A DNA stretch of 64,000 bases from the NCBI RefSeq assembly GCF_963924675.1, contig NC_089220.1, positions 158,633,270 to 158,697,269 on the forward strand. The letters run 5' to 3'. Under the pieces are notes generated by a model. The model was not told the origin of the DNA and did no database searches. It worked only from the letters and a program-made list of their open reading frames with translations. This stretch comes from Phocoena phocoena (taxonomy: Eukaryota; Chordata; Mammalia; Artiodactyla; Phocoenidae). Below are positions 1 to 11,484 of the stretch, in pieces (within the stretch, counting starts at the first letter, position 1; the number at the start of each line of letters is the position of its first letter). Both the position numbers and the translations under genes were made by a program.

Positions 1-928
1 TGGGAGAAACTATTTGCAAATCATATACCTAATAAGGGTCTAGTATCTAAAATATGTAAGGAACTGTTACAACTCAACAATAAAAAGACAACCCAATTGA
101 AAACTGGGCAAAAGCTTGAATAGACATTTCTCCAAAGAAGCTACACAAATGGCCAATAAACACATGAGAAGATGCTCAAATCATAACTCGTCAGGGAAAT
201 GAAAAATCAAAACCACAATGAAAGACCACTTCACTTCCAGCGGGATGGGTAGAATCAATAAGACAGATAATAACAAGTGTTGACAAAGATGTAGGGAAAC
301 TGGAACCCTCATACACTGCTGGTGAGAAGGTAAAATGGTGCAGCTGCTTTGGAACTCAGTTTGGCAGTTCCTCAAAAGGCTAAACATAGAATTACCATAT
401 GACCCAGCAATTCAACTCTTAGGAAAATACCCAAAAGAAAACACACATACATACATACAAAAACTTGTACAAAAACGTTGTTAGAAATATTATTCATAAC
501 AGGCAAAGTGGAAACAACCCAAATGTCCATCAACTGATGGATAAACAAAATGTGGTAATCATACGATAGAATATTATTCAGCCATACAAAGGAATGAAGT
601 GCTGACTCACATTACAACATGGATGAACCCACGAAACATTATGCTTAGTGAAAGAAGCCAGTCACAAAGGGCCATATGTTATAAGATTTCATTTCTATGG
701 GCAAATCCATAGAGACAGAGGATAGTGGTTGCCGGGGGCTGGGAAGAGGGCTGAATTGGGAGTGACTGGTAATGGGTACCTGTCACTCTTTTGGGAGGGT
801 TGAAAATGCTTTGGAAATACAGATAATAATGATAGTTGCACCTACCTGAGAATATACTAAAAACCATTGAATTATATACTTTAAAAGGGTGAGTTTTATG
901 GTGTGTGAATTACATCTAAAAAAAAATT
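1..928 (+). mobile_element. L1 LINE 3' end fragment (ORF2 C-terminus and 3' UTR)
   Basis: The sequence reads as the final part of L1 ORF2 with many breaks ('agacatttctccaaagaag', 'gaatattattcagccatac', 'ggatgaacccacgaaacatt'), followed by a 3' UTR and a short A-run at about 919-927. It continues left of the window. Frames are broken by stops, so it is an inactive fossil in CCDC3 intron 2. Confidence 0.88.
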
Positions 929-1157
929 TGAACACAATGAGAACACACCTATCAGAATGGATAAAATAAAAAATAGTGATAATAGCAAACAGTAATGATG
1001 CAAAAAACTGGATCACTCATACATTGTTGGTGGGAATGTAAATGATTCAGCCACTTTGGAAAACAGTTTGCAAGTTTCCTTTAAAATGACAAATGGACTC
1101 ATCAGATGACCTGGCATATGACACTCTTGGCCATTTACTGTAGAGAAATGAAAACTT

Positions 1158-1762
1158 TTTTTTTTAAGTGGCATACCCTTTTTTCTAAATTTATTATTTA
1201 TTTTTGGCACCACTGGGTCTTCGTTGCTGCACCCGGGCTTTCTCTAGTTGAGGCAAGGAGGGGTTACTCTTCCTTGCGGTGCTCGGGCTTCTCATTGCGG
1301 TGGCTTCTTTCATTGCGGAGCACGGGCTCTAGGCGCACAGGCTTCAGTAGTTGTGGCATGCAGGCTCAGTAGTTGTAGCTCACGGGCTCTAGAGCACAAG
1401 CTCAGTAGTTGTGGGGCATGGGCCTAGTGGCTCCGTGGCATGTGGGATCTTCCCGGACCAGGGCTCGAACCCGTGTCCCCTGCATTGGCAGGCGGATTCT
1501 TAACCACTGTGTCACCAGGGAAGTCACCTTTTTTTTTTTTTAATTTTTGGCTGCACTGAGTCTTCGTTGCTGCGCGCAGGCTTTTCACTGCGGTGGCTTC
1601 TCTTGTTGTGGAGCATGGGCTCTAGGTGCGCAGGCTTCAGTAGTTGTGGCACACGGGCTTAGTTGCTCTGTGGCATGTGGGATCTGTCCAGACCGGGGCT
1701 CGAACCTGTGGCCCCTGCATTGGCAGGTGGATTCTTAACCACTGCGCCACCAGGGAAGTCCA
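1158..1762 (-). mobile_element. tRNA-derived CHR-type SINE (outer), interrupted by another SINE
   Basis: The body (about 1528-1762) ends in 'caccagggaagtcc', the reverse complement of the SINE head, and includes the tRNA-like 'ggggctcgaacctgtggccc'. Its A-tail (T-rich on this strand) runs back through about 1158-1180 and 1528-1545, separated by a second SINE. Target duplications are 'agaaatgaaaactt' (1144-1157) and 'agaaacgacaactt' (1763-1776), 12 of 14 matching. Confidence 0.85.
1180..1527 (-). mobile_element. CHR-1 SINE nested in the A-tail of another SINE
   Basis: A full-length CHR-1 on the minus strand: T-rich tail, the repeated 'cagtagttgtggc' blocks and the head 'caccagggaagtc'. It is inserted in the T-rich tail of the outer SINE, consistent with the preference of LINE-driven insertion for A/T-rich sites. 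Confidence 0.87.
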
Positions 1763-2345
1763 AGAAACGACAACTTCTGTCCACTCAAAAACCTATGCAT
1801 GAATGTTCAGAGCAGCTTTCATTATAGCTGATAACTCAAAACCAACCAATGTCCTTCAGTGAGTGAATAGTTAACCAAATGATGGTCCACCATACCATGG
1901 AGTATTACTCAGCAATAAAAAGAAAAACAACTTTGGATGAACCTCAGAGAAGTTATGCTGAGAGAAAGAAGATAATCTCAGACAAAATTCTGGAGATAGA
2001 GAACAGATGAGTGGCCGCCAGGGTTTGGGAATGGACAATGGAGAAGTTGTAGCTATAAGGAGTACCACGAGGGAGTGCGAGGTGATGGGACGGTTCTGTA
2101 TCTTGACTGTGCTGATAGCAACAGGAAGCTACACACACACAAACAAGTGCATTATGTATAACTGGTGACTCCGCTCTGGGCATTTTACCAGTGTCATTAC
2201 CCGGTTTTGCTATTGCACTAGTTATACAACATGTTCAACAGGGAAGAATGGGTGAGGGGTACCAAAGACTTCTCTCCATTTCTTTGCAACAGCCAGCGAA
2301 TCTATATTTATTCCAAAATAAGAAGTGTGTGGGGTTTTTAAAGTA

Positions 2346-2997
2346 ACTACATAGGGTATTAGTCAATGCTTAAAAGTAATGACTGTGTTTCAATAAAGCT
2401 CAGAATTGAAGGCAGGAGTCAAGAAGAAATGACAGCCTGCACAGTACAGCCACAAACCATCACCTCTACAACATGTCAGAGGAATCCTCCTTTTAGTGTG
2501 GACTGCATATACCTGATAACAAGTCAAGGACTTCCGGAGCAGACCCACTAACTTGTGTGTCCTCACGTGTCCTCTAATCCCCCGCGTGCAGCTCTGCTAT
2601 CCTAACCTACCCTCATCCTCATCTCTGGGCTTCCATTCATGCTCTTTCCTGTCTGAATTCATCTTCTCTCCACTTATCCAAATCCTTCCCACTGGGTCAT
2701 AAGGCCCTGCAGCAGTATCCATCCTTCCACATGGGTTAATTGTATCTCTCTAACTAGATGCTTGAGTTCAGACACCAGGTCATCTTCCTCTACCATATCC
2801 TCCATAATACACCATACAATGCTGAGAACGTAAGGAGTATCAAAGATCTCTGTTGATGGAATAAAGGCCTGCCTGCCTCAAGATCTTTTATTCTCACTCT
2901 TGCAAGCTAGGTGATGGAGAACGGGTACACACAGGGGCATGAAAGCCAAGACAACGTTTCACACGTAATTGCAACTGTGTACTTTTAAAATCATCAT
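2346..2997. other. Intron 2 sequence without a clear gene; possible degenerate L2
   Basis: No coding gene is seen. The stretch at about 2590-2850 has the C/T-rich, 'tccatccttccac' and 'accaggtcatcttcctc' character of an eroded L2 3' end, but this is a weak call. Confidence 0.35.
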
Positions 2998-3008
2998 CTC
3001 AGTTGCTT

Positions 3009-3210
3009 TTTTTTTTTGCGGTACGCGGGCCTCTCACTGTTGTGGCCTCTTCCGTTGCAGAGCACAGGCTCCAGGATGTACAGGCTCAGTGGCCATGGCT
3101 CGCGGACCCAGTCGGTCTGCGGCATGTGGGATCTTCCCAGACCGGGGCACGAACCCACGTCCCCTGCATCAGCAGGCAGACTCTCAACCACTGCACCACC
3201 AGGGAAGTCC
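3009..3210 (-). mobile_element. CHR-2 SINE
   Basis: T-run, then 'gcggtacgcgggcctctcac', a tRNA-like part and the head 'accagggaagtcc' mark a reverse-oriented CHR-2. It has a perfect 11-bp target duplication, 'ctcagttgctt', at 2998-3008 and 3211-3221. Confidence 0.95.
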
Positions 3211-3254
3211 CTCAGTTGCTTATTATTACAGGGCTATGAATGATGCATAGGAGG

Positions 3255-3370
3255 TATAATCTGATCCATTTTACGGATAAGGAGACTTAGTTCAGAGTGG
3301 CTAAGTGATATACAAAATCACAATTGGTACTGAGTCAGGGTTAGAAACCAAGACTCATCCTAAAACCTTA
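3255..3370 (-). repeat. MIR SINE fragment
   Basis: 'ccattttacggataaggaga' followed by 'agtggctaagtgatat' and 'tgagtcagggttagaaacc' is the reverse-strand core of MIR, an ancient mammal-wide SINE. It lies directly upstream of the RPL26 retrocopy. Confidence 0.8.
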
Positions 3371-3408
3371 ACGAGATGCAAATTGCCACTTTAAACTTTG
3401 TTTTTAAA

Positions 3409-3948
3409 AATTACTGCTCTCCTCCCTTTTGCGGCCATTGCTGAAGCACCAGCGGCCAAAATGAAGTGCAATCCCTTTGTGACCTCTGACCCAAGCGAGA
3501 AGAGGAAAAGGCATTTCAATGCGCCTTCCCACATTCGCAGGAAGATTATGTCTTCCCCTGTTTCTAAAGAGCTGAGACAGAGGTACAATGTCCGATCCAT
3601 GCCCATCCGAAAGAATGATGAAGCTCATGTTGTACAAGGGCACTACAGAGGGCAGCAAATTGGCAAGGCAGTCCAGGTTTACAGGAAGAAATATGTCATC
3701 TACGTTGAACGAGTGCACTGGGAGAACGCTAACAGCACAACTGTCCCTGTGGGCATTCACCCCAGCAAGGTGGTTATCACCAGACTAAAACCGAACAAAG
3801 ACCGCAAAAAGATCCTCGAACGTAAAGCCAAATCTCACCAAGTAGGAAAGGAAAAGGGCAAATATAAGGAAGAAACAATTGAGAGGATGCAGAAATAAAG
3901 TAATCTTGAATACAACTTTCATTAAAAACTGTTAAAAATGAAAAAAGG
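3409..3948 (+). pseudogene. RPL26: RPL26 processed retrocopy, frame open for 145 codons
   Basis: This is an intronless copy of ribosomal protein L26 (large-subunit protein uL24). The frame runs from the ATG at 3461 to TAA at 3896-3898, 145 codons, the normal length of RPL26. It begins [27 protein letters not shown] and contains the KOW-type core ([25 protein letters not shown]), ending [14 protein letters not shown]. About 45 bases of 5' UTR (gccattgctgaagcaccagc) and a 3' UTR with ATTAAA and A-rich remnants are present, as expected for a reverse-transcribed mRNA. No stop or frameshift is seen, but several changes at normally invariant positions (for example Phe3 to Cys, a Pro at residue 11) suggest relaxed constraint. 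It lies antisense inside CCDC3 intron 2. Probably a non-functional retrocopy; expression cannot be judged. A candidate target duplication, 'agatgcaaat', occurs near 3374 and 3969. Confidence 0.9.
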
Positions 3949-4209
3949 GCAAATTATTAGTAAATTAAGATGCAAATATTCCCAAAATGAAGTGTAACTT
4001 TTGCAACCCAAAATATGGTACTTAGCCAACACCTTGGGGTGGCTGAGGCCCTATATGAAGAGGAAAAAGGAAAAGTCTTAAAAAGTGGGGATAGAAGAGC
4101 AGACTGTGATCAGGAAACAACTGGAGGAACACAGGAAAAGCCCCACTTCCAAACATATCCTGAATCCAGCCATTCCTCTCCAGCACCACTGCTGTCCCCT
4201 AGACCCTGC

Positions 4210-4715
4210 CTCCATCACTCAGAGCACATCACTCCACTCAACAGCTCCCCGAAGCACAAAGATCTAAACTTGACCTTGCTTAGAAAGCTCTGAATGGTCC
4301 GGGTCCTGCTCACCTCTCTAAACTCATCTCATTCCATTCGTCCCCACCAACAATGCTCCGTTCGCACCTTTCCATCCCTCAAGCATGCCTAGCAGGGTCT
4401 TGCAGAGCAGCACTGGCTTCTTCTCCTGCCTGGAATGCTTTGCCACCTGACCTTTGCCCTTGTCATTCAGACTTCAGTGTAGGTGTCACCCCTCTTTGTC
4501 ATTTACCACCCTCTTTTAATTCTTTGCCAAACATCATTAACTGACATGTTTCTTATTGACTGATGTATTGACTGATGTATTGATTGTCTCTCCCTCATCC
4601 CACTACAGTGTAAGCTCTAGGAGGGCAGGGAACTCTTTTCTCTTTTTTTCTTTTGTAATCCCAGTGCCTGACATATAGCAGGTATTCAATAAATACGTGT
4701 ACAGTGAAGGTCTGA
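4210..4715 (+). repeat. L2 LINE 3' end
   Basis: Typical L2 tail wording: 'cttctcctgcctggaatgct', 'aagctctaggagggcaggga', 'cagtgcctgacatatagcag' and 'gtattcaataaatac'. It includes a short tandem 'gtattgactgat' near 4560. It is degenerate with no useful frame. Confidence 0.82.
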
Positions 4716-4880
4716 ATAAATGAACGAATGAAAAAGACCACCACCCCACCTCCTTCACAGTTCTGGTTCTACCTGGCCAATGAATGACCCATTAATGGCA
4801 ATCTAAAAGCTACTAACATTCAACTAGAGGATAAGTAAATAGCATGACCCTTGATATCACAAAAAGTACTTTGAAAACAG

Positions 4881-5056
4881 TAAACCGCTGACCCTTGAAC
4901 AACACGGGGGTTAATCCACGTATAACATAGTTGGCCCTGTGCATCCTCAGACTCAACTAACCATGGACCGTGTAGTACTGTATTTACTATTGAAGAATAT
5001 CTGCATATAAATGGACCCGTGCAGTTCAAACCTGTGTCGTTCAAGGGTCAACCGTA
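4881..5056. repeat. Tigger-like MITE with terminal inverted repeats
   Basis: The ends 'tgacccttgaacaacacggg' and 'cctgtgtcgttcaagggtca' are inverted repeats, and the outer edges read TA, as expected for TA-inserting mariner/pogo elements. At about 176 bp it is a non-autonomous copy. A partial relative lies at 32196-32300. Confidence 0.75.
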
Positions 5057-5207
5057 TTACAGATCATCTTACAAGGTCCAGATCAAGCCCCCTCTCTTCT
5101 CTGAAATCTTCCTGGGATACTCAAGGCCCCATTGATCCCCCCTTTCTCTGACTTCCTAAAGCTTTTACTGCCTACACCACTCATGTGATACTTTACAACC
5201 CTCTTCT

Positions 5208-5408
5208 CTTTTTTTTGCGGTACGTGGGCCTCTCACTGTTGTGGCCTCTCCCGTTGTGGAGCACAGGCTCCGGACGCACAGGCTCAGCGGCCATGGCTCA
5301 CGGGCCCAGTCGCTCCGTGGCGTGTAGGATCTTCCTGGACCGGGGCACGAACCCGTGTCCCCTGCATCGGCAGGCGGACTCTCAACCACTGCACTACCAG
5401 GGAAGCCC
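5208..5408 (-). mobile_element. CHR-2 SINE
   Basis: A reverse-oriented CHR-2 with a short T-run, body and head, flanked by a perfect 14-bp target duplication 'tacaaccctcttct' at 5194-5207 and 5409-5422. Confidence 0.95.
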
Positions 5409-5422
5409 TACAACCCTCTTCT

Positions 5423-6343
5423 GTATTTTGGTACCCATGCCTACCATGTGAGGGAACCATGCTAGGTCCTGGGAATACAACAACCAGTAAAAAGGAGTTT
5501 ATATCCCGGTTGGGGGACATGAATAGTAAGCCAGTATTTTCATAAACCATTGTATTTGTGATAAGTGTCACACACACACACACACACAAAAGTGTGCACT
5601 AACGGCATAATCAAAGGACAAAACCAGACCAGCTGCATAAAGGAAGGATAGCAAGTAGGAAGTGCGTCAGGGAAGTAACAGTCTATGAGAAGAAAATCTC
5701 TCAGCTTCGGGAGGCAGGAGACCAGGGAACAGGCAGGATGGAGCACATAAATAGCGTGAACTTGAAGCCGGGAGACCCTGATCCCACTTCCGGCGCCATC
5801 ACTGTCCACCCACATTCCTCAGTTTGTCTGAGTTTCAATTGACTCAACCGTGATAAGAACAGAATCACTTTCAGTGTTTACAGAACCCTCAGAGAAATAA
5901 AATATAACCACTTTGTTTTCCAGAGATGAAATTGTTTAATTTCAATGAACAAGATACCTATTGAGCATATATTAATTACGTGTTAAGCATAAAGATCCAT
6001 CAAAGTAAATGGATTTGCCCAAGATTAACATTAGTTAGTGGGCGCAGACCATATTAGAATCCACATCTGCTTAATCCCAGGCCCTGAATTCTTCTCATAG
6101 GTATCCATCACCCTCCACAATCTGGTCTATACAACTCCCACTACTCTCACTGCTAGAAGCCCATTCCAAGCTGAAATGCTGAAACCATTCCAAGCTCCAT
6201 GTTGACTCCAGGCCTTCTGAAATTCTGGGCCCCTTTGTGTGGTCACACATCCCCCTTTCCCAGCTCAGAATGTGAAATGTCCCCCATCCAAACTCAGCTC
6301 AGGTAACACCTCCTAGTTTGCCATTCACCTAGCTGGTCTAGAG
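5423..6343. other. Intron 2 sequence, largely single-copy, with a short CA repeat
   Basis: No gene is seen. A (CA)n tract of about 20 bases lies at 5569-5588. The part near 5430-5540 resembles an ancient repeat ('tgctaggtcctgggaataca'), family not resolved. Confidence 0.55.
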
Positions 6344-7610
6344 CAGTGGTTCTCCAAGTCTGCAGATTCCTGGGGGATCCAGAGATCCTTTCAGGGGAGC
6401 CCATGAAATCAAAACTATTTTCAGAACAATACTAAGATGTCTTGTTCACTGTGCTGACATTTGCACTGTTGGTGCAACAGCAAAGGTGAGTAAAACTGCT
6501 GGCACCTAGTGCGAATCAAGGCAGCAGACCAAATGACACTAAGAGGCATTATATTTTTCAGTGCCTTGTGTGGGCAGAAAAGAAAAAGGCAGTTTAAGAA
6601 TGTCCTTGATGATGGGACTTCCCTGGCGGTCCAGTGGTTAAGACTTCGCCTTTCAATGCAGGGGAAGATTTGATCCCTGGTCGCAGAGCCAAGATCCCAC
6701 ATGCCTCAGGGCCGAAAAACCAAAACATAAAACAGAAGCAATATGGTAACAAATTCAATAAAGACTTTAAAAATGGTCCACATCAGAAAGTCTTAAAAAA
6801 AAAGAACGTCCTTGATGAAGCGGTAAAAACCATTAATTAAATCCTGGCCCTTGAGTACACACGTTTTTAATATTCTGAAGAAATTCAGAAGCACAGAAAG
6901 CACTTCTGCTGCTCATCAAAGTACAGTGGTTGTCTCAAGGAAGAGTACTTAGATGACTGAGTTCTGAATTGAACTAGTGGCTTTCTTTGTGAAAGACTAT
7001 TTTTACTTGAAAGGATGAATGACAGAAAAACTATGGTTTTGAGTATTTGATAGACATTTTCTTGAAAATGAATAAATAAGCCTCTCACTTCAAGGAAAAC
7101 TAGCAGTATTTGCTGCCACTGATAAAATTTGAGCTTTCAAGCAAAAATTAGAATTTCAGAAAACTTGCCGCTGCATGCTTGACATTTTTCCATTGCTTCA
7201 AGACTTTCCTGATGAGATCAATGGTGATACTGATGAAAAGGGTTTTTTAATATTGTATAATTAAAAGTCTCAATGTTTTCAACATCTGTATAACTCTGAA
7301 CGAGTATTTTTCACATGGTCAATTCATCATGCTACAAAAATCATGCATGGATTAAAAAATCCATTCAAAGCGCAAGAAAGACTATTGGATTTTCATGTAG
7401 GAATACAAAAAGGTCATTGATAAGGTTTCTGATTCTGCACTGTAACTAACTTTTAAGAAACTATCACTTTTTGAGTTTTGATGAGGTATCAAAGAAGACT
7501 AAATACAGAAAAAGTACTTAACTTACACTTAACAAGTCACAAATACTTGTTAAACTGACGTTATACTCCTCCATCCCTAAGGGATATCTTTGTTCTTGAA
7601 CAAATAGTGT
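6344..7610. repeat. Probable hAT-like DNA transposon fossil, split by a SINE
   Basis: It begins 'cagtggttctccaagtctgc', which resembles hAT-type termini, followed by 'gatcctttcaggggagccca' and a long degenerate interior typical of old Charlie/Zaphod-like elements. A SINE interrupts it at 6613-6801. The right terminus was not identified, so the end coordinate is approximate, and no transposase frame survives. Confidence 0.5.
6613..6801 (+). mobile_element. Short tRNA-derived SINE (CHR/Bov-tA-like)
   Basis: The head 'gggacttccctggcggtcca' is followed by a tRNA-like part and an A-rich tail. Target duplications are 'aagaatgtccttgatga' (6596-6612) and 'aagaacgtccttgatga' (6802-6818), one mismatch in 17. 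Confidence 0.9.
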
Positions 7611-7749
7611 GATAAACTAGACTGCCCAAGCAAAGTTCCAGGGACATTTTAAATCAAATACTTCTAGGGCTTTATGGAAGATATGGATGAACTGAATTAT
7701 GATTTTCTTGACCCATTTGGGCTCGAATTTCACTTTAAAAACTACAGAT

Positions 7750-7998
7750 CCAGAGAGTGGCATGGACATATATACACTACCAAACGTAAAATAGCTAGCT
7801 AGTGGGAAGCAGCCGCATAGCACAGGGAGATCATCTCGGTGCTTTGTGACCACCTAGAGGGGTGGAATAGGGAGGGTGGGAGGGAGGGAGACGCAAGAGG
7901 GAAGAGATATGGGAACATATGTATATGTATAACTGATTCACTTTGTTATAAAGCAGAAACTAAGACACCATTGTAAAGCAATTATACTCCAATAAAAA
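7750..7998 (+). mobile_element. L1 3' UTR end fragment
   Basis: 'agagagtggcatggacatat', 'gggaagcagccgcatagcac' and 'aagcaattatactccaataa' are the end of the same L1 subfamily that recurs at 10630-10880. It is strongly 5'-truncated. Confidence 0.85.
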
Positions 7999-8420
7999 GA
8001 CAAAGGAGAGATAAAGACTACCTCAGACAAAGGCTAAGAAACTTTACCACCTGCTTTATAAAACATGCTAAAGGTATTTCAAGTTGAAATGAAAGACACT
8101 AATTAGAAATATGAGAGCGTAAGAAAGTGTGAAACTAGTTGATAAAGGTAAATATAGAGACAAAAACAATATTATATTACTATATACTATAAAAGACAAA
8201 AGTATTAGAAACAACTAAAACTGAATGTTAACAAATATATAAAGGTCAAAGTAAACTGTGACATCAAGAATATATAATGTGGTGGGGAGGAGAGGGAAAA
8301 GACAAGATTTCTTGTATGCAAGTGAAGTAAAGTAGTTGTCAGCTTAAAACAGAATGTCATAACTATTCGATACATGATATATTACTTAAGCCCTTAGTAA
8401 CCACAAAGAAAATATGTATA
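7999..8420 (+). mobile_element. Older L1, part before the nested insertion
   Basis: 'gacaaaggagagataaagac' to 'taagcccttagtaaccacaa' reads as an old L1 upstream region, and the same element appears to resume at about 10890 with ORF2 start sequence. The break is filled by a younger L1. The assignment rests on recognised L1 wording and on continuity across the insertion. Confidence 0.6.
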
Positions 8421-10890
8421 GAAGTTATACAAAAGAAAGACATTTCCACTAAGATCAGGAACAAGACAAGGTTGCCCACTCTCACCACTATTATTCAACA
8501 TAGTTTTGGAAGTTTTACCCACAGCAATCGGAGAAGAAAAAGAAATAAAAGGAATCCAAATCAGAAAAGAAGTAAAACTGTCACTGTTTGCAGATGACAT
8601 GATACTATACATAGAGAATCCTAAAGATGCTACCAGAAAATTACAGAAGCTAATCAATGAATCTCGTAAAGTAGCAGGATACAAAATTAATGCACAGAAA
8701 TCCTTTGCATTCCTATACACTAATGATGAAAGATCTGAAAGAAAAATTAAGGAAAGACTCCCATTTATCACTGCAACAAAAGGAATAAAATACCCAGGAA
8801 TAAACCTACCTAAGCAGACAAAAGACCTGTATGCAGAAAACTATAAGACACTGAGGAAAGAAATTAAAGATGATACAAACAGATGGAGAGATATACCATG
8901 TTCTTGAACTGGAAGAATCAACAGTGTGAAAATGACTATACTACCAAAAGCAATCTACAGATTCAATGCAATCTCTATCAAACTACCAATGGCATTTTTC
9001 ACAGAACTAGAACAAAAAGACTGCACAATGTGTATGGAAACACAAAGACCCCAAATAGCCAAAGCAATCTTCAGAAAGAAAAAACAGAGCTGGAGGAATC
9101 AGGTTCCCTGACTTCAGACTAGACTACAAAGCTACAGTAATCAAGACAGTATGGCACTGGCACAAAAACAGAAATATAGATCAATGGAACAGGATAGAAA
9201 ACTCAGAGATAAACCCACACACATATGGTCACCTTATCTTTGATAAAACAGGCAAGAATATAATGGAGAAAAGACAGCCTCTTCAATAAGTGGTGCTGGG
9301 AAAACTGGACACCTACATGTAAAAGAATGAAATTAGAACACTCCCTAACACCATACACAAAAGTAAACTCAAAATGGATTAAAGACCTAAATGTAAGGCC
9401 AGACACTCTAAAACTCTTAGAGGAAGACATAGGCAGAACACTCTATGACATAAATCACAGGAAGACCGTTTTTTTTTTTTTTTGCGTTACACAGGCCTCT
9501 CACTATTGTGGCCTCTCCCGTTGTGGAGCACAGGCTCCAGACGCGCAGGCTCAGCGGCCATGGCTCACGGGCCCAGCCGCTCCGCAGCATGTGGGATCTT
9601 CCCGGACTGGGGCACAAACCCGTGTCCCCTGCATCGGCAGGCGGACTCTCAACCACTGCACCACCAGGGAAGCCCGCAAAGCCCTTTTTGACTCACCTCT
9701 TAGAGAAATGGAAATAAAAAGAAAAATAAACAAATGGGACCTAATGAAACTTAAAAGCTTTTGCACAGCAAAGGAAACCATAAGCAAGACCAAAAGACAA
9801 CCCTCAGAATGGGAGAAAATATTTGCAAATGAAGCAACTGACAAAGGATTAATCTCCAAAATGTACAAGCAGTTCATGCAGCTCAATATCAAAAAAACAA
9901 ACAAACAATCCAAAAATGGGCAGAAGGCCTAAACAGACATTTCTCCAAAGAAGATATACAGATTGCCAACAAACACATGAAAGGATGCTCAACATCACTA
10001 ATCATTAGAGAAATGCAAACCAAAACTACAATGAGGTATCACCTCACACGGGTCAGAATGGCCATCATCAAAAAATCTACAAACAGTAAATGCTGGAGAG
10101 AGTGTGGAGAAAAGGGAACCTTCTTGCACTGTTGGTGGGAATGTAGACTGATACAGCCACTATGGAGAACAGTATGGAGGTTCCTCAAAAAACTAAAAAT
10201 GGAACTGCCATACAACCCAGCAATCCCACTACTGGGCATATACCCTGAGAAAACCATAATTCAAAAACAGTCATGTACTACAATGTTCACTGCAGCTCTA
10301 TTTACAGTAGCCAAGACATGGAAGCAACCTAAGTGTCCATCAACAGATGAATGGATAAAGAAGATGTGGCACATATATACAATGGAATATTACTCAGCCA
10401 TGACAGGAAATAAAATTGAGTTATTTGTAGTGAGGTGCATGGACCTAGAGACTGTCATACAGAGTGAAGCAAGTCAGAAAGAGAAAAACAAATAACCTAT
10501 GCTAACACATATATATGGAATCTAAAAAAAAAAAAAAAGGTTCTGAAGAACCTAGGGGCAGGACAGGAATAAAGACGCAGACATAGAGAATGGACCTGAG
10601 GATACAGGGTGAGGAAGGGTAAACTGGGATGCAGTGAGAGAGTGGCATTCACATATATACACTACCAAATGTAAAACAGATAGCTAGTGGGAAGCAGCCG
10701 CATAGCACCAGGAGATCAGCTCAGTGCTTTGTGTCCACCTAGAGGGGTGGGATAGGGAGGGTAGGAGGGAGACTCAAGAGGGAGGAGATATGGGGATGTA
10801 TGTATATGTGTAGCTGATTCACTTTGTTATACAGCAGAAACTAACACACCATTGTAAAGCAATTATACTCCAATAAAGATGTTAAAAAAA
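8421..10890 (+). mobile_element. Younger 5'-truncated L1 nested in an older L1
   Basis: It begins inside the ORF2 reverse transcriptase. The polymerase motif FADDMILY is encoded near 8587-8610. The ORF2 C-terminus is open from 9977 to 10495 ([27 protein letters not shown]), then comes a 3' UTR ending 'ctccaataaagatgttaaaa'. A CHR-2 SINE (9467-9676) and frame changes break the protein, and the endonuclease part is missing, so it cannot move on its own. Confidence 0.88.
9467..9676 (-). mobile_element. CHR-2 SINE inside L1 ORF2
   Basis: A T-run, 'tgcgttacacaggcctctca' and the head 'ccaccagggaagccc' mark a reverse-oriented CHR-2 that interrupts L1 ORF2. Flanks 'ggaagaccgttttt' and 'gcaaagcccttttt' may be a diverged target duplication. 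It creates a chimeric open frame at 9327-9932 that is not a real protein. Confidence 0.92.
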
Positions 10891-11122
10891 AGACAAAGGA
10901 ATAAAAACCTATCCATACAAAATAAAACACAGCACAAAACATTGAAGATAGCAAGAGAGAAAAACATGGGAAAAGGAACTATAAGACAAACAAAAAACAG
11001 TGAACAAAATGCCAATAGTAAATCCTTATCAATAATCACTTTAAATGTAGATGGACTAAACTCCCCAATAAGAAGACATGGGATAGCCGAATACATACAA
11101 AAATTAAGATATAATTGTATTG

Positions 11123-11484
11123 GGACTTCCCTGGTGGCGCAGTGGTTGAGAATCTGCCTGCCAATGCAGGGGATACGGGTTCAAGCCCTGTTCCAGGAAG
11201 ATCTCAATGCTGCAGACAACTAAGCCCGTGTGCCACAACTACTGAGCCTGTGCTCTAGCTCTCACAAGCCACAACTACAGAGCCCTCACACCACAATTAC
11301 TGAAGCCCGTGCACCTAGATCCCATGCTCCGCAACAAGAGAAGCCATCGCAATGAGAAGCCCACACACCTCAACGAAGAGTAACCCCCGCTCGCCGCAAT
11401 GAGAGAAAGCCTGCACGCAGCAATGAAGACCCAACACAGCCAAAAATAAATTAATTAAATAAATTTATTTTTAAGAAAAGAAAC
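11123..11484 (+). mobile_element. CHR-1 SINE
   Basis: A full-length forward CHR-1 (head 'ggacttccctggtggcgcag', 'ccacaactactgagcctgtg' blocks, A-rich tail) with a perfect target duplication 'aattgtattg' at 11113-11122 and 11485-11494. Confidence 0.95.

Larger units (their letters stand above)
929..2345 (+). mobile_element. Second L1 3' end fragment, split by nested SINEs
   Basis: L1 sequence resumes at about 929 ('cctatcagaatggataaaat'), reaches 'agaaatgaaaactt' at 1157, and continues after two SINEs from 1763 ('agaaacgacaactt') through 'ggagtattactcagcaataa' to about 2345. The sequences abutting the SINEs are the target duplication of the outer SINE. It overlaps in L1 content with the preceding fragment, so it is a separate copy. 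Confidence 0.85.

Noticed and set aside
9327..9932. 201-codon open frame across L1 and CHR-2
   Set aside because: It is a chimera of L1 ORF2 and a reverse-oriented SINE, not a gene.
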